DNA from: Pseudomonadota bacterium
Lineage (GTDB): Bacteria; Pseudomonadota; Gammaproteobacteria; Steroidobacterales; Steroidobacteraceae
DNA: 18,371 nucleotides
Reading direction: 5' to 3'
Assembly (NCBI GenBank): GCA_021780395.1
Contig: JAJXYU010000135.1
Span: 1-18,371 of the forward strand
Shown: one piece after another, positions 1-7,876 of the stretch
Position numbering within the stretch: the stretch's first letter is position 1
How the letters are laid out: the number at the start of each line of letters is the position of its first letter
The notes under the pieces: generated by a model
Database searches by the model: none
What the model was told of the DNA's origin: nothing
The model's input: only the letters and a program-made list of their open reading frames with translations
Translations under genes and position numbers: made by a program

Positions 1-1
1 C

Positions 2-376
2 TCGCTGCTGCATGAACTCGTGGACCGCGGCTTCTACTCCCAGCAGGAGGCGCAGCGGGCATCGAACAAGAACTACGTGACTCGCGCGCTCGGCGTCGAG
101 GAGACCGTGCAGGTCGAGATCAACGAGGAGACGGCGCATCCGCGCGACCACTACGTGCTCTGCTCCGACGGGCTGTCGGACATGCTCGAAGACGACGACA
201 TCCACCTGACGATCAATACTTTCAGTGATAATTTAGATATGGTGGCCAAGCAATTGATTCAATTGTCAAATGATAATGGCGGACGGGACAATATCTCGGT
301 GATCATGGCTCGAATCGACGAGCCCTTTCCGGCACATCGGGGTATATTTAACAGAATATTGGGATGGTTCGGCTAA
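2..376 (+). CDS. PP2C-family serine/threonine protein phosphatase, C-terminal part (5' end outside window)
   Basis: This open frame enters from the left edge and ends at TAA 374-376, so only about 124 C-terminal residues are present. Visible PP2C (PPM) motifs are 'TRALG', 'LCSDGLSDML' (the SDG motif, whose Asp is a metal ligand in the family) and 'GGRDNISV' (the late GG-x-DN motif, whose Asp also binds Mn/Mg). By family knowledge the enzyme removes phosphate from Ser/Thr residues in the cytoplasm, usually opposing a Hanks-type kinase. The N-terminal metal-binding motifs lie outside the window. The FHA gene starts 16 nt downstream on the same strand, which suggests an operon in which kinase, phosphatase and phosphothreonine reader work together; the kinase itself is not visible. 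Oddity: bases 211-300 are only about 38% G+C by count, far below the rest of the window. The family call is firm; the substrate is unknown. Confidence 0.88.
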   Translation, partial: SLLHELVDRGFYSQQEAQRASNKNYVTRALGVEETVQVEINEETAHPRDHYVLCSDGLSDMLEDDDIHLTINTFSDNLDMVAKQLIQLSNDNGGRDNISVIMARIDEPFPAHRGIFNRILGWFG

Positions 377-392
377 CGACATGGGAGTCTGA

Positions 393-1121
393 ATGGCACG
401 CCTGATGCTTAGTCTGGACGGTCAAGTCCTGGCGGAATACAACATGAACAAGGAGCGCTACACGATCGGGCGCCTCCCGGACAACGACATCCGGATCGAC
501 AACCCGGCGGTCAGCGGCCACCACTCCCTGATCATCAACATCCTCAACGACTCGTTCCTCGAGGACTTGAACAGCACCAACGGCACGTACGTGAACGGGA
601 AGCTGATCAAGAAGCACGCGATGCAGCACGGCGACGTGATCACGGTCGGCCACCATCAGCTGCGCTATATCGACAGCCAGGAGGACAACGCCTCCCAGGA
701 AGAATTCGAGAAGACGATGGTGATCACCCCGAGCAGTCAGGGTGAGGACCGGATCCGTCGCGTCGGCCAGGCGGTCGATCGCGCCGCGGCGACCACCGCG
801 GCGGCCGCGACCCGCAAGCCGAACCCGGCGCCCGAGGTGGCGGCAGCGCTGCCGAAAGCGAAGCTCCAGGTGCTGAGCGGCGCGTTCGCGGGTCGCGAGC
901 TCGAGCTCACCAAGGCATTGACCACGCTCGGCCGACCGGGCATCCAGGTGGCCGCGATCACGCGGCGTGCGGAAGGCTACTACATCGTGCACGTCGACAG
1001 CGGCAAGGAGAACGACTTCCCGCTGGTGAACGGCGTTCCGATCGGCCCGCAGGCGCGCAAGCTCGCCGACAACGACATCGTGCAGTTGGCGGGAGTGAAG
1101 ATGGGGTTCTTCGAGAGCTAG
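393..1121 (+). CDS. FHA-domain protein with a second, degenerate FHA-like domain
   Basis: The protein has 242 residues. The ATG at 393 follows a GGGAG Shine-Dalgarno at 383-387 by 5 nt. The N-terminal FHA domain (about residues 4-95) carries the family signature: 'YTIGR' with Gly26-Arg27, 'SGHH' at 41-44 and 'LNSTNGTYVNG' at 59-69. These are the loops that bind phosphothreonine peptides. A linker of about 60 residues rich in Ala, Thr and Pro follows. Residues about 155-242 repeat the FHA layout ('TLGRPGIQVAAI', 'NDIVQLAGVKMGF') but lack the SxxH and N-G-T loops, so this copy is probably structural. The linker begins with acidic residues and 'EKTMVI' (Thr108), a plausible phosphorylation site. 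By family knowledge it is a cytoplasmic adaptor reading kinase output. The 3' end overlaps the alr stop codon on the other strand. The specific partner is unknown. Confidence 0.88.
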   Translation: MARLMLSLDGQVLAEYNMNKERYTIGRLPDNDIRIDNPAVSGHHSLIINILNDSFLEDLNSTNGTYVNGKLIKKHAMQHGDVITVGHHQLRYIDSQEDNASQEEFEKTMVITPSSQGEDRIRRVGQAVDRAAATTAAAATRKPNPAPEVAAALPKAKLQVLSGAFAGRELELTKALTTLGRPGIQVAAITRRAEGYYIVHVDSGKENDFPLVNGVPIGPQARKLADNDIVQLAGVKMGFFES

Positions 1122-2185
1122 CCCCCCTCGACCGCGACCCGCTGGCTGATCCCGCACAGGAGCTCGTACGGGATCGCGCCGGCGGTCGCGGCCACCACCT
1201 CGACCGGCAATCCCGGCCCCCACAGCACGACCGGCTCGCCGACCCGAACCACGGGCTCGAGGTCGGTCGCATCGATCGCGAGCATGTCCATCGACACCCG
1301 CCCCGCGAGCGGCAGGCGCCGTCCCCGCAGCCGCACGGCGGCGTCCGTCCCGACACTGCGCGGGTACCCGTCACCGTACCCGATCGCGGCGATCGCGAGC
1401 GTCGTCGCACGCCGCGCGGTCCACGCGCCGCCATAGCCGACGCGGGCGCCCGGTGCGATCTGCTTCACCGCGATGACCTGGGACCGGAGCGTCATCGCCG
1501 GTCGCAGGCCATGATCCGCGCCGACCGCGCCCCGCATCGGCGAGGCGCCATACAGCAGCAGTCCCGGCCGGACCCAGTCCGCGCGCGCGGCCGGCACGTT
1601 CAGCAGCGCCGCGGAATTCGCGATGCTGCGCTCCCCGGGCAGGCCTCGGGTCGCCGCCTCGAAGCGCGCGAGCTGCGCCGCAGTCGCCGTGCTCCCCGGC
1701 TCGTCGGCGCTCGCGAGATGGGTGAACGAATGGACCGGCCCGCGCACCGCATCGAGCGCGCCGAGCGCGGCGCGCGCCGCAGCGGCATCGCCCGCCTCGA
1801 AACCGAGCCGGTTCATCCCGGTGTCGATCTTCAGCCAGACCTTGAAGCTCGCGGGTGCGGCCCCTCGCAGCAGATCGATCTGCTCGGCCGAGTGCACGAC
1901 CAGATCGAACCGGAATTCGGCCGCGGCATCGCGCTGGTCGGCGTCGAACACCCCTTCGAGCACCACGATCGGCTGCGCGATCCCCGCGCGGCGCAGCGCG
2001 ACCCCCTCCTCGACCCGCGCGACCGCGAACGCGTCGGCCTCGGCGAGCGCACGGGCGACCGGCACCAGACCGTGCCCGTACGCGTTCGCCTTCACGACCG
2101 CCATCACCCGCGAGCCCTGCGCACGGGCGCGCACGAGACTCAGGTTGTGCCTGAGCGCGGACGTGTCGATCGTCGCGCTCGCCAT
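1118..2185 (-). CDS. alr: Alanine racemase (PLP-dependent)
   Basis: Alr interconverts L- and D-alanine in the cytoplasm and supplies D-Ala for peptidoglycan. From ATG 2185 the protein has 355 residues, normal for the family, and begins '[15 protein letters not shown]', which matches the usual Alr N-terminus. An in-frame TTG at 2206 would add seven residues and has a GGAG about 10 nt upstream, so the start is not certain. The PLP lysine is in '[11 protein letters not shown]' (Lys32 from the ATG). The second catalytic base is the Tyr of 'ARVGYGGAW', followed by '[10 protein letters not shown]' and the substrate-pocket '[11 protein letters not shown]'. The stop TAG lies at 1118-1120 and shares the bases CTAG with the FHA gene stop. 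In many Gammaproteobacteria alr directly follows dnaB; here dnaB is about 13 kb away on the same strand. A promoter-like pair lies upstream at 2256-2283. Confidence 0.96.
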   Translation of the reverse strand: MASATIDTSALRHNLSLVRARAQGSRVMAVVKANAYGHGLVPVARALAEADAFAVARVEEGVALRRAGIAQPIVVLEGVFDADQRDAAAEFRFDLVVHSAEQIDLLRGAAPASFKVWLKIDTGMNRLGFEAGDAAAARAALGALDAVRGPVHSFTHLASADEPGSTATAAQLARFEAATRGLPGERSIANSAALLNVPAARADWVRPGLLLYGASPMRGAVGADHGLRPAMTLRSQVIAVKQIAPGARVGYGGAWTARRATTLAIAAIGYGDGYPRSVGTDAAVRLRGRRLPLAGRVSMDMLAIDATDLEPVVRVGEPVVLWGPGLPVEVVAATAGAIPYELLCGISQRVAVEGG

Positions 2186-2255
2186 CGGTCGGATCGGTCG
2201 GGACAAGCGGGAAAGCGCTCCGTCGCGGCGGGAGGCCGGCGTGTCGAGGGGCGGT

Positions 2256-2283
2256 AGTATAACGGCGCGCCCGAAGGCTCCAA
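2256..2283 (-). promoter_or_regulatory. Predicted sigma70-type promoter for alr
   Basis: Read on the minus strand, TTGGAG (2278-2283) is followed after 16 bp by TATACT (2256-2261), a 5/6 match to the -10 consensus. The start of transcription would fall near 2249, about 65 nt upstream of the alr ATG. It lies in the divergent alr/EF-G gap and is among the few TA-rich spots there. The -35 match is weak (TTG only), so the call rests mainly on the -10 box and the position. Confidence 0.5.
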
Positions 2284-2318
2284 GCCACCCGGCGCCCCCG
2301 ATCTCACCGGGGTGGCCT

Positions 2319-2370
2319 GGCGCCGCCCGCCGAATCGCCCTCCCCGGCGCCCGGCGCCGCCCGCCGGATC
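2319..2370 (+). repeat. 18-nt direct repeat pair in the EF-G upstream region
   Basis: The alr/EF-G gap holds two copies of GGCGCCGCCCGCCG followed by AATC (2319-2336) or GATC (2353-2370), offset by 34 nt with one mismatch over 18 nt. Just upstream, GCCACCC (2284-2290) can pair with GGGTGGC (2310-2316). Immediately after the second copy is an A6-T3 tract (2371-2379). These elements lie 110-200 nt upstream of the EF-G start and could belong to a promoter or structured leader. No known motif is recognised. I saw no further gene in 2207-2480. Confidence 0.45.
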
Positions 2371-2480
2371 AAAAAATTTCGACAGGCGCGCGGCGACGTG
2401 GCAGACTCCGCGCCCTGGCGCGTTGGGCCGGCCGGTCCGTGCGCTCGCGTTTCATCAACACAGGCAACGGAAGATCGATT

Positions 2481-4631
2481 ATGCCCCGTCAAACCCCGCT
2501 CTCCGATATTCGCAATATCGGCATCATCGCCCACGTGGACGCCGGCAAGACCACGACGACCGAGCGAATCCTGTACTACACGGGGCGCAAGCACACGATC
2601 ATCGACATCCACGACACGAAGGATCTGAAGACGTCGACGACGACCGACTACCTCGAACAGGAACAGAAGCGCGGGATCACGATCCAGAGCGCCGCCGTGT
2701 CGGCGTTCTGGCGCAAGAAGAAGATCAACCTGATCGACACCCCGGGCCACGTCGACTTCACGATCGAGGTGAACCGAAGCCTGCGCGTGCTCGACGGCGC
2801 GGTCGTCGTGTTCGACGGAGTCGCCGGCGTCGAGCCGCAGTCCGAGACCAACTGGCGTCTCGCCGACAACTATGGCGTGCCGCGAATCTGCTACGTGAAC
2901 AAGATGGACCGTAGCGGCGCGAACTTCCTGCGTTGCGTCGACATGATCAAGAAGCGCCTCGGCGCCCGCCCCCTGCCGATCCAGATCCCGATCGGCTCGG
3001 AGGACAACTTCCGCGGGATGGTCGACCTGGTCGAGATGAAGGCGCTGGTGTGGGACTCGGACGACAAGGACGCGGTCTGGCAGGTCCTCGACGTGACCCC
3101 GGACCTCGCCGACAAGCTGCAGATCACCGTTCCGACGGACCGCCAACTGCTCGCGAACATCGAGAAGTTCCGCTCCGAGCTCGTCGACACCTGCCTCGAG
3201 CAGGACGACGCGGCGATGGAAGCCTATATCAACGACGGCGCGGTGCCGTCCGCGGACGTGCTGCGCGCCGCGCTGCGCAAGGGCACCCTGACCTCCGCGT
3301 TCAACCCGGTCCTGTGCGGTTCCTCGTACAAGAACAAGGGGGTGCAACAGGTCCTCGACGCGGTCATCGACTACCTGCCGGCCCCGACCGACGTCGCGGC
3401 GATCAAGACCGTCGACGCCGACGGTCATCCGATCGGCGAACGCCGGTGCTCGGACGACGAGCCCTTCTCCGCGCTCGCATTCAAGGTGATCAACGACGCC
3501 TACGGCGCCCTCACCTTCGTGCGCGTCTACTCCGGCGTGCTCGCCAAGGGCATGTCGGTGCAGAACACGACCCGCGGCAAGCGCGAGAAGATCGGCCGCA
3601 TGGTCGAGATGTTCGCGAAGGAAGCGAACGCGATCGAGGAAGCGCGTGCCGGTGACATCATCGCGCTGGTCTCGCTCGCGGAGACCGAGACCGGCGACAC
3701 GCTGTGCGACGCCGCGAATCCGGTGATCCTCGAGCGCATGCGCTTCCCGGACCCGGTGATCAGCGTATCGGTCACCCCGAAGGTCAAGGCCGACCAGGAG
3801 AAATTCTCGAACGCGCTCGGCAAGATGGTCCGTGCCGATCCCTCACTGCATCTAGAGACCGATCGCGAGACCGGTCAGACGATCCTGCGCGGCATGGGCG
3901 AACTGCATCTCGAGGTCACGCTCGACCGGATGCGCACCGAGTTCGGCGTCGAGGGCAACATGGGCGAGCCCCAGGTCGCCTATCGCGAAACGATCACCCG
4001 CAAGCAGAACGAGCAGTACATCCACAAGAAGCAGACCGGCGGTGCCGGACAGTTCGCGGAAGTGTGGATCGACTTCGAGCCGCTGCCGCGCGGATCCGGG
4101 TTCGAGTTCGTCGACAAGACGGTCGGCGGCTCGGTGCCGAAGGAGTTCGTGCCCTCGGTCGAGAAGGGCCTGAAGGTGCAGAAGGAGGATGGCGTGCTCG
4201 CCGGCTTCTCGACCGTGGATTTCCGCGCGACGCTCACCGACGGCAGCTACCACGACGTCGACTCGAACGCGATGACGTTCGAAATCGCGGCGAAGGCCTG
4301 CTTCCGCGAAGCGATCCGCAAGGCCGGCCCGATCCTGCTCGAGCCGGTGATGAAGGTCGAGACGGTGACCCCGGGCGACTACCTCGGCGACGTGATCGGC
4401 GACATCAACCGGCGCCGCGGCTCGATCCAGGATCAGCTCGAGCGCGGGACGAACATCGCGGTCGTTGCGACGGTGCCGCTCTCCGAGATGTTCGGCTACA
4501 TCGGGCACCTGCGCGGGATGACGAGCGGTCGTGCCTCGTACACGATGGAGTTCTCGCACTACGATCCGGTGCCGAAGAACGTCGCCGACGAGGTGATCGC
4601 GCAGCGCGCGAAGGCGAAGAGCGCGTCCTGA
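2481..4631 (+). CDS. fusA: Elongation factor G (stand-alone paralogue-type, GTPase)
   Basis: The protein has 716 residues. ATG 2481 is chosen because GGAAGA (2469-2474) sits 6 nt upstream and the protein then opens like EF-G; the same frame is open far upstream only as an antisense shadow of alr. GTPase motifs are 'AHVDAGKT' (17-24), 'RGITI' with switch I Thr67, 'DTPGH' (86-90), 'NKMD' (140-143) and 'GSSYKNKG' (280-287, where most EF-Gs have GSA). Domains II-V follow, including 'GMGELHLEV' and the domain IV tip 'GSYHDVDSN'. EF-G drives tRNA-mRNA translocation and, with RRF, ribosome recycling. Compared with E. coli EF-G there are five extra residues between 'HD' (44-45) and '[10 protein letters not shown]'. 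The phrases 'ITIQSAA', '[10 protein letters not shown]' and '[12 protein letters not shown]' recall mitochondrial EFG1/spdEFG1 types. It is not next to rpsL, rpsG or tuf, so it may be a second EF-G; whether a classical copy also exists cannot be seen here. Confidence 0.92.
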   Translation: MPRQTPLSDIRNIGIIAHVDAGKTTTTERILYYTGRKHTIIDIHDTKDLKTSTTTDYLEQEQKRGITIQSAAVSAFWRKKKINLIDTPGHVDFTIEVNRSLRVLDGAVVVFDGVAGVEPQSETNWRLADNYGVPRICYVNKMDRSGANFLRCVDMIKKRLGARPLPIQIPIGSEDNFRGMVDLVEMKALVWDSDDKDAVWQVLDVTPDLADKLQITVPTDRQLLANIEKFRSELVDTCLEQDDAAMEAYINDGAVPSADVLRAALRKGTLTSAFNPVLCGSSYKNKGVQQVLDAVIDYLPAPTDVAAIKTVDADGHPIGERRCSDDEPFSALAFKVINDAYGALTFVRVYSGVLAKGMSVQNTTRGKREKIGRMVEMFAKEANAIEEARAGDIIALVSLAETETGDTLCDAANPVILERMRFPDPVISVSVTPKVKADQEKFSNALGKMVRADPSLHLETDRETGQTILRGMGELHLEVTLDRMRTEFGVEGNMGEPQVAYRETITRKQNEQYIHKKQTGGAGQFAEVWIDFEPLPRGSGFEFVDKTVGGSVPKEFVPSVEKGLKVQKEDGVLAGFSTVDFRATLTDGSYHDVDSNAMTFEIAAKACFREAIRKAGPILLEPVMKVETVTPGDYLGDVIGDINRRRGSIQDQLERGTNIAVVATVPLSEMFGYIGHLRGMTSGRASYTMEFSHYDPVPKNVADEVIAQRAKAKSAS

Positions 4632-4679
4632 CGGGGACCGCCGCCGCGCTCGCGGCGCCGGTTCCGCGAACGCTTCCAC

Positions 4680-4709
4680 GCCGTCCGCGGCCGATGGGCC
4701 GCGGACGGC
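4680..4709 (+). terminator. Perfect 13-bp hairpin downstream of EF-G, candidate terminator
   Basis: GCCGTCCGCGGCC (4680-4692) pairs perfectly with GGCCGCGGACGGC (4697-4709) around the loop GATG, 48 nt after the EF-G stop. No T-run follows, so a classical intrinsic terminator is not proven. In high-G+C genomes such stems can still stop transcription, pause polymerase or protect the mRNA 3' end. It separates EF-G from the hopanoid promoter that begins at 4717. Confidence 0.6.
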
Positions 4710-4716
4710 CGTGCGG

Positions 4717-4745
4717 TTGCCTGGACGCGCCGCGGCCTATATATT
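4717..4745 (+). promoter_or_regulatory. Predicted sigma70-type promoter of the squalene-hopene operon
   Basis: TTGCCT (4717-4722, 4/6 match) is followed after exactly 17 bp by TATATT (4740-4745, 5/6 match) in the most AT-rich spot of the EF-G/SQS gap. Transcription would start near 4752, giving a leader of about 48 nt. A Shine-Dalgarno GGAGA (4786-4790) lies 9 nt before the SQS ATG. This is one of the clearest promoter matches in the window. Confidence 0.65.
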
Positions 4746-4799
4746 CAATAAGTTGCGCGCCGGTGGCGCCCCAGAGCGCGACTCCGGAGACTCCTCGCG

Positions 4800-5912
4800 A
4801 TGCAAACCGGCCTATCCGATGACGACTACCAGCGCTCCATCCTGCCGCACGTCTCCCGGACGTTCGCGCTGACGATCCCGCAGCTGCCGGCCGCGCTGCG
4901 CACGCCGGTGACCAATGCCTACCTGCTGTGCCGGATCGCCGACACGATCGAGGACGAGCCGGCGATCGCGCCGGAGGAGACGCTGCGGTACCTGGAGCGG
5001 TTCAGGGAGGTGACCGCCGGACGCGCGGCGGCGGAGCCCCTCGCGCGCGAGCTCGGTGAACGCTTGAGCGATCAGACCCTGCCGGCCGAGCGGGACCTCG
5101 TCACCCACATCGCGGGCGTGGTGCGGGTGACCGCGCGGTTCAACGATGCGCAGCGCGCGGCGATCCTCCGGTGCGTCGAACGCATGTGCTACGGGATGCC
5201 GCGCTTCCAGTCGGGCGCGAGCCTGCACGGGCTCGCCCGCTCGACCGACCTGGACGACTATTGCTATTACGTCGCCGGCGTCGTCGGCGAGATGCTGACC
5301 GAGCTGTTCTGCGACTACTCTCCCGCGATCGCGCGCCACGGCGAGGCCTTGCGGGCACGGGCCGTCTCGTTCGCCCAGGGACTGCAGATGACCAACATCC
5401 TGAAGGACATCTGGGAGGACCGCAGCCGCGGCGCGTGCTGGCTGCCACGCGAACTCTTCGATCGGCACGGCGTCGATCTGTCGAGCCTTCGCGCCACGCC
5501 GCCCGTGCCCGGCTTCGCGGAAGGGCTGCATGAACTCGTCGCGGTCGCGCACGCCCACCTGCGCAATGCGTTGGATTACACCCTGCTGATGCCGCGCGGC
5601 GAGACCGGGATCCGGCGCTTCTGCCTTTGGGCGGTCGGCCTGGCGGCGCTCACCTTGCGCAACATCGATCGGAACCCGGGCTTCACGACGGGGTCAGAGG
5701 TGAAGGTCTCGCACGCCGCGGTCGCGATGACGCGTGGGCTCACCGACCTCGCCGTGCGCAGCAATGCGACGCTGCGGGGGTTGTTCGCGTTCGCGGCGCG
5801 GGGCCTGCCGCTCGCCGACCTGCCGGCAACGATCGGCGCGCCGTCGCCGGACGCGGGACTCTCGGCGGCCGAGGACGCCGAACGGCATCGATACGGGAGA
5901 TCAGGGGCATGA
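4800..5912 (+). CDS. sqs: Squalene synthase (farnesyl-diphosphate farnesyltransferase, single-enzyme SQS type)
   Basis: The protein has 370 residues. It should condense two farnesyl diphosphates to presqualene diphosphate and reduce this with NADPH to squalene. The first Asp-rich motif is 'DTIEDE' (48-53), preceded by 'RTFALTIPQLP'. The second is 'NILKDIWED' (199-207, Asp203 and Asp207). 'DDYCYYVAGVVGEMLTELF' matches the YCHYVAGLVG block of eukaryotic SQS, and the 'MPRGETGIRRFC...' segment matches the domain shared with animal and fungal SQS but absent from HpnC/HpnD. The C-terminus is hydrophilic, so the eukaryotic membrane anchor is missing. It is the first gene of the hopanoid operon, with its own promoter, and its TGA overlaps the shc ATG (ATGA). 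No hpnC, hpnD or hpnE is present in the window, which fits a one-enzyme route. Some pipelines will label it only 'squalene/phytoene synthase family' or hpnD. Confidence 0.92.
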   Translation: MQTGLSDDDYQRSILPHVSRTFALTIPQLPAALRTPVTNAYLLCRIADTIEDEPAIAPEETLRYLERFREVTAGRAAAEPLARELGERLSDQTLPAERDLVTHIAGVVRVTARFNDAQRAAILRCVERMCYGMPRFQSGASLHGLARSTDLDDYCYYVAGVVGEMLTELFCDYSPAIARHGEALRARAVSFAQGLQMTNILKDIWEDRSRGACWLPRELFDRHGVDLSSLRATPPVPGFAEGLHELVAVAHAHLRNALDYTLLMPRGETGIRRFCLWAVGLAALTLRNIDRNPGFTTGSEVKVSHAAVAMTRGLTDLAVRSNATLRGLFAFAARGLPLADLPATIGAPSPDAGLSAAEDAERHRYGRSGA

Positions 5913-7876
5913 AGACGATGGCGCATTCCGCGACGCTCGCCGCAATGGGCAGCGCGACGCTGCGCGCGCAAGGCTTGTCGGCTCACGACCGGCTGGACGA
6001 GGCGATCGCCGCGGCCCGCGACGCGCTGATCGCGCGCCAGGATGCGGCCGGGAACTGGCTGTTCGAGCTCGAGGCCGACTGCACGATCCCGGCCGAGTAC
6101 GTGATGATGATGCACTACCTCGACGAGATCGACACCGCGCTGGAGCGCAAGATCGGCGTGTACCTGCGCGACCATCAGGCCGATCACGGCGGCTGGCCGC
6201 TCTATCACGGCGGCGCACTCGATCTGAGCTGCACGGTGAAGGCGTACTTCGCGCTGAAGCTGATCGGCGACGATCCGGACGCGCCGCACATGCGGCGCGC
6301 GCGCGAGGCGATCCTGGCACGCGGCGGCGCCGCTCGCTCGAACGTGTTCACGCGCATCGCGCTTGCGCTGTTCGGCGAGATCCCCTGGCGCGGCGTGCCC
6401 TACATCCCGGTCGAGATCATGCTGCTGCCGCGGTGGTTCCCGTTCCACCTCGACAAGGTCTCGTACTGGTCGCGCACCGTGATGGTGCCGCTGTTCGTGC
6501 TGTGCACAGCGAAGCCCCGCGCGAAGAATCCGCGCGGCGTGCACCTCGGCGAATTGTTCACGGTGCCGCCGGAGCGCGAGCGGCATTATTTCGCCGAGAT
6601 CCGCCGGCGCGGGGGGCTGTTGCCGCGCGTGTTCCTCGCGATCGACCGGATCTTCCGCGGGCTCGATCCGCTGATCCCGCGCGCGATGCGCGCGGCGGCG
6701 ACCCGACGCGCGGAACGCTGGGTCCTCGAGCGCCTGAACGGCGAGGATGGCCTCGGCGCGATCTTCCCCGCGATGGTGAATGCGCTCGAGATGATGGTCC
6801 TGCTCGGCTATCCGGCGAACGACCCGCGGCGCGTGACCGCAAAGGCGGCGCTGCGCAAGCTGGTGATCGAGACCGCGGACTCGGCGTACTGCCAGCCCTG
6901 CGTGTCGCCGATCTGGGACACCGCGCTCGCCGCGCTCGCGATGCAGGAGGCCGGTGACCCGGCGGCGATCGACGCGGCCAATCGCGCACTCGACTGGTTG
7001 CGGCCGCACCAGCTGCGCGACGAGCCCGGGGATTGGCGGGTCAATCGACCGACGCTCGGCGGTGGCGGCTGGGCGTTCCAGTTCGCGAACCCGCACTACC
7101 CGGATCTCGACGACACCGCGGTGGTCGCCTGGGCGATGCACCAGTCGAACCGTGCCGACGACTACGCCCCGACCGTGACCCGAGCCCTCGACTGGCTCGC
7201 CGGCATGCAGAGCTCCAATGGCGGCTTCGCGGCGTTCGACGTCGACAATACCCACTACCGGCTGAACCAGATCCCGTTCGCCGACCACGGCGCGCTGCTC
7301 GATCCGCCGACCAGCGACGTCACCGCGCGCGTGGTCACGCTGCTCGCGCGCACCGGACGGCCCGAGGATGCACCGGTGATCCGCAAGGCGATCGACTACC
7401 TGCGTCGCGAGCAGGAACCGGACGGTTCCTGGTTCGGCCGCTGGGGGACGAATTACGTGTACGGCACCTGGTCGGTGCTCAGCGCGTTCGCGCAGGCGCG
7501 GGTGCGATCCGACGACCCGGCGATCCGCCGCGCGGTCGCGTGGCTGCAGCGGCGCCAGAATCCCGATGGCGGCTGGGGCGAGAGCAACGACGGCTACGCG
7601 GGCGCGCCTGCGGAGGCCGAGAGCACGCCGCACCAGACCGCCTGGGCACTGCTCGCGCTGGTCGCCTCTGGCGAGGCGCGGTCCGAGAGCGCGCGGCGCG
7701 CGGCCGAGTGGCTGATCCGGCAGCAGCGGACCGATGGACTGTGGAGCGATCCGCACTTCACCGCGCCGGGCTTTCCGCGGGTGTTCTATCTGCGCTACCA
7801 CGGCTACGCGGCGTATTTCCCGCTATGGGCTCTCGCGGCCTACCGGACCTTGTCGCGACGGGCCCTCACCCATTGA
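5909..7876 (+). CDS. shc: Squalene-hopene cyclase
   Basis: The protein has 655 residues, the usual size. ATG 5909 overlaps the SQS stop (ATGA) and has GGGAGA (5895-5900) 8 nt upstream; Met4 is a possible alternative start. The enzyme cyclises squalene to hopene and hopanol at the inner membrane. The catalytic DxDD motif is 'DLDD' at 399-402 within 'YPDLDDTAVV', Asp401 being the expected general acid. QW-type repeats are seen as 'QDAAGNWLFE', 'HGGWPLYHGG', 'GGGGWAFQF', 'SNGGFAAFD', 'DGSWFGRWG', 'DGGWGES' and 'DGLWSD'. The final 'GFPRVFYLRYHGYAAYFP' is a hallmark of Shc C-termini. A hydrophobic stretch with 'PVEIMLLPRWFPFH' fits the monotopic membrane-binding region. The downstream hpnG overlaps the stop (TTGA), so the two should be translated together. 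Identification as Shc is secure. Confidence 0.97.
   Translation: MKTMAHSATLAAMGSATLRAQGLSAHDRLDEAIAAARDALIARQDAAGNWLFELEADCTIPAEYVMMMHYLDEIDTALERKIGVYLRDHQADHGGWPLYHGGALDLSCTVKAYFALKLIGDDPDAPHMRRAREAILARGGAARSNVFTRIALALFGEIPWRGVPYIPVEIMLLPRWFPFHLDKVSYWSRTVMVPLFVLCTAKPRAKNPRGVHLGELFTVPPERERHYFAEIRRRGGLLPRVFLAIDRIFRGLDPLIPRAMRAAATRRAERWVLERLNGEDGLGAIFPAMVNALEMMVLLGYPANDPRRVTAKAALRKLVIETADSAYCQPCVSPIWDTALAALAMQEAGDPAAIDAANRALDWLRPHQLRDEPGDWRVNRPTLGGGGWAFQFANPHYPDLDDTAVVAWAMHQSNRADDYAPTVTRALDWLAGMQSSNGGFAAFDVDNTHYRLNQIPFADHGALLDPPTSDVTARVVTLLARTGRPEDAPVIRKAIDYLRREQEPDGSWFGRWGTNYVYGTWSVLSAFAQARVRSDDPAIRRAVAWLQRRQNPDGGWGESNDGYAGAPAEAESTPHQTAWALLALVASGEARSESARRAAEWLIRQQRTDGLWSDPHFTAPGFPRVFYLRYHGYAAYFPLWALAAYRTLSRRALTH

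Noticed and set aside
2379..2407. TCGACA and CAGACT as a promoter for EF-G
   Set aside because: The -35 is acceptable, but the -10 matches only 3/6; too weak to list.
1623..2480. In-frame upstream extension of EF-G (286 codons)
   Set aside because: It is antisense to alr and has Arg/Ser/Ala-rich shadow composition. The EF-G family start with a Shine-Dalgarno is at 2481.
3852..4679. 275-codon open frame antisense to the EF-G 3' end
   Set aside because: Antisense shadow with no motif; EF-G motifs continue across the whole region.
4800..5912. Assignment of the first hopanoid gene as hpnC or hpnD
   Set aside because: The sequence has the extra SQS C-terminal domain and YCYYVAGVVG block, not the 'YAFCREVDD'-type pattern of HpnC/HpnD.
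5576..7801. Very long open frame (741 codons) antisense to shc
   Set aside because: High-G+C coding DNA keeps the opposite frame open. The translation is Arg/Ala/His-rich low-complexity with no recognisable family, and shc on the other strand is a secure full-length gene.
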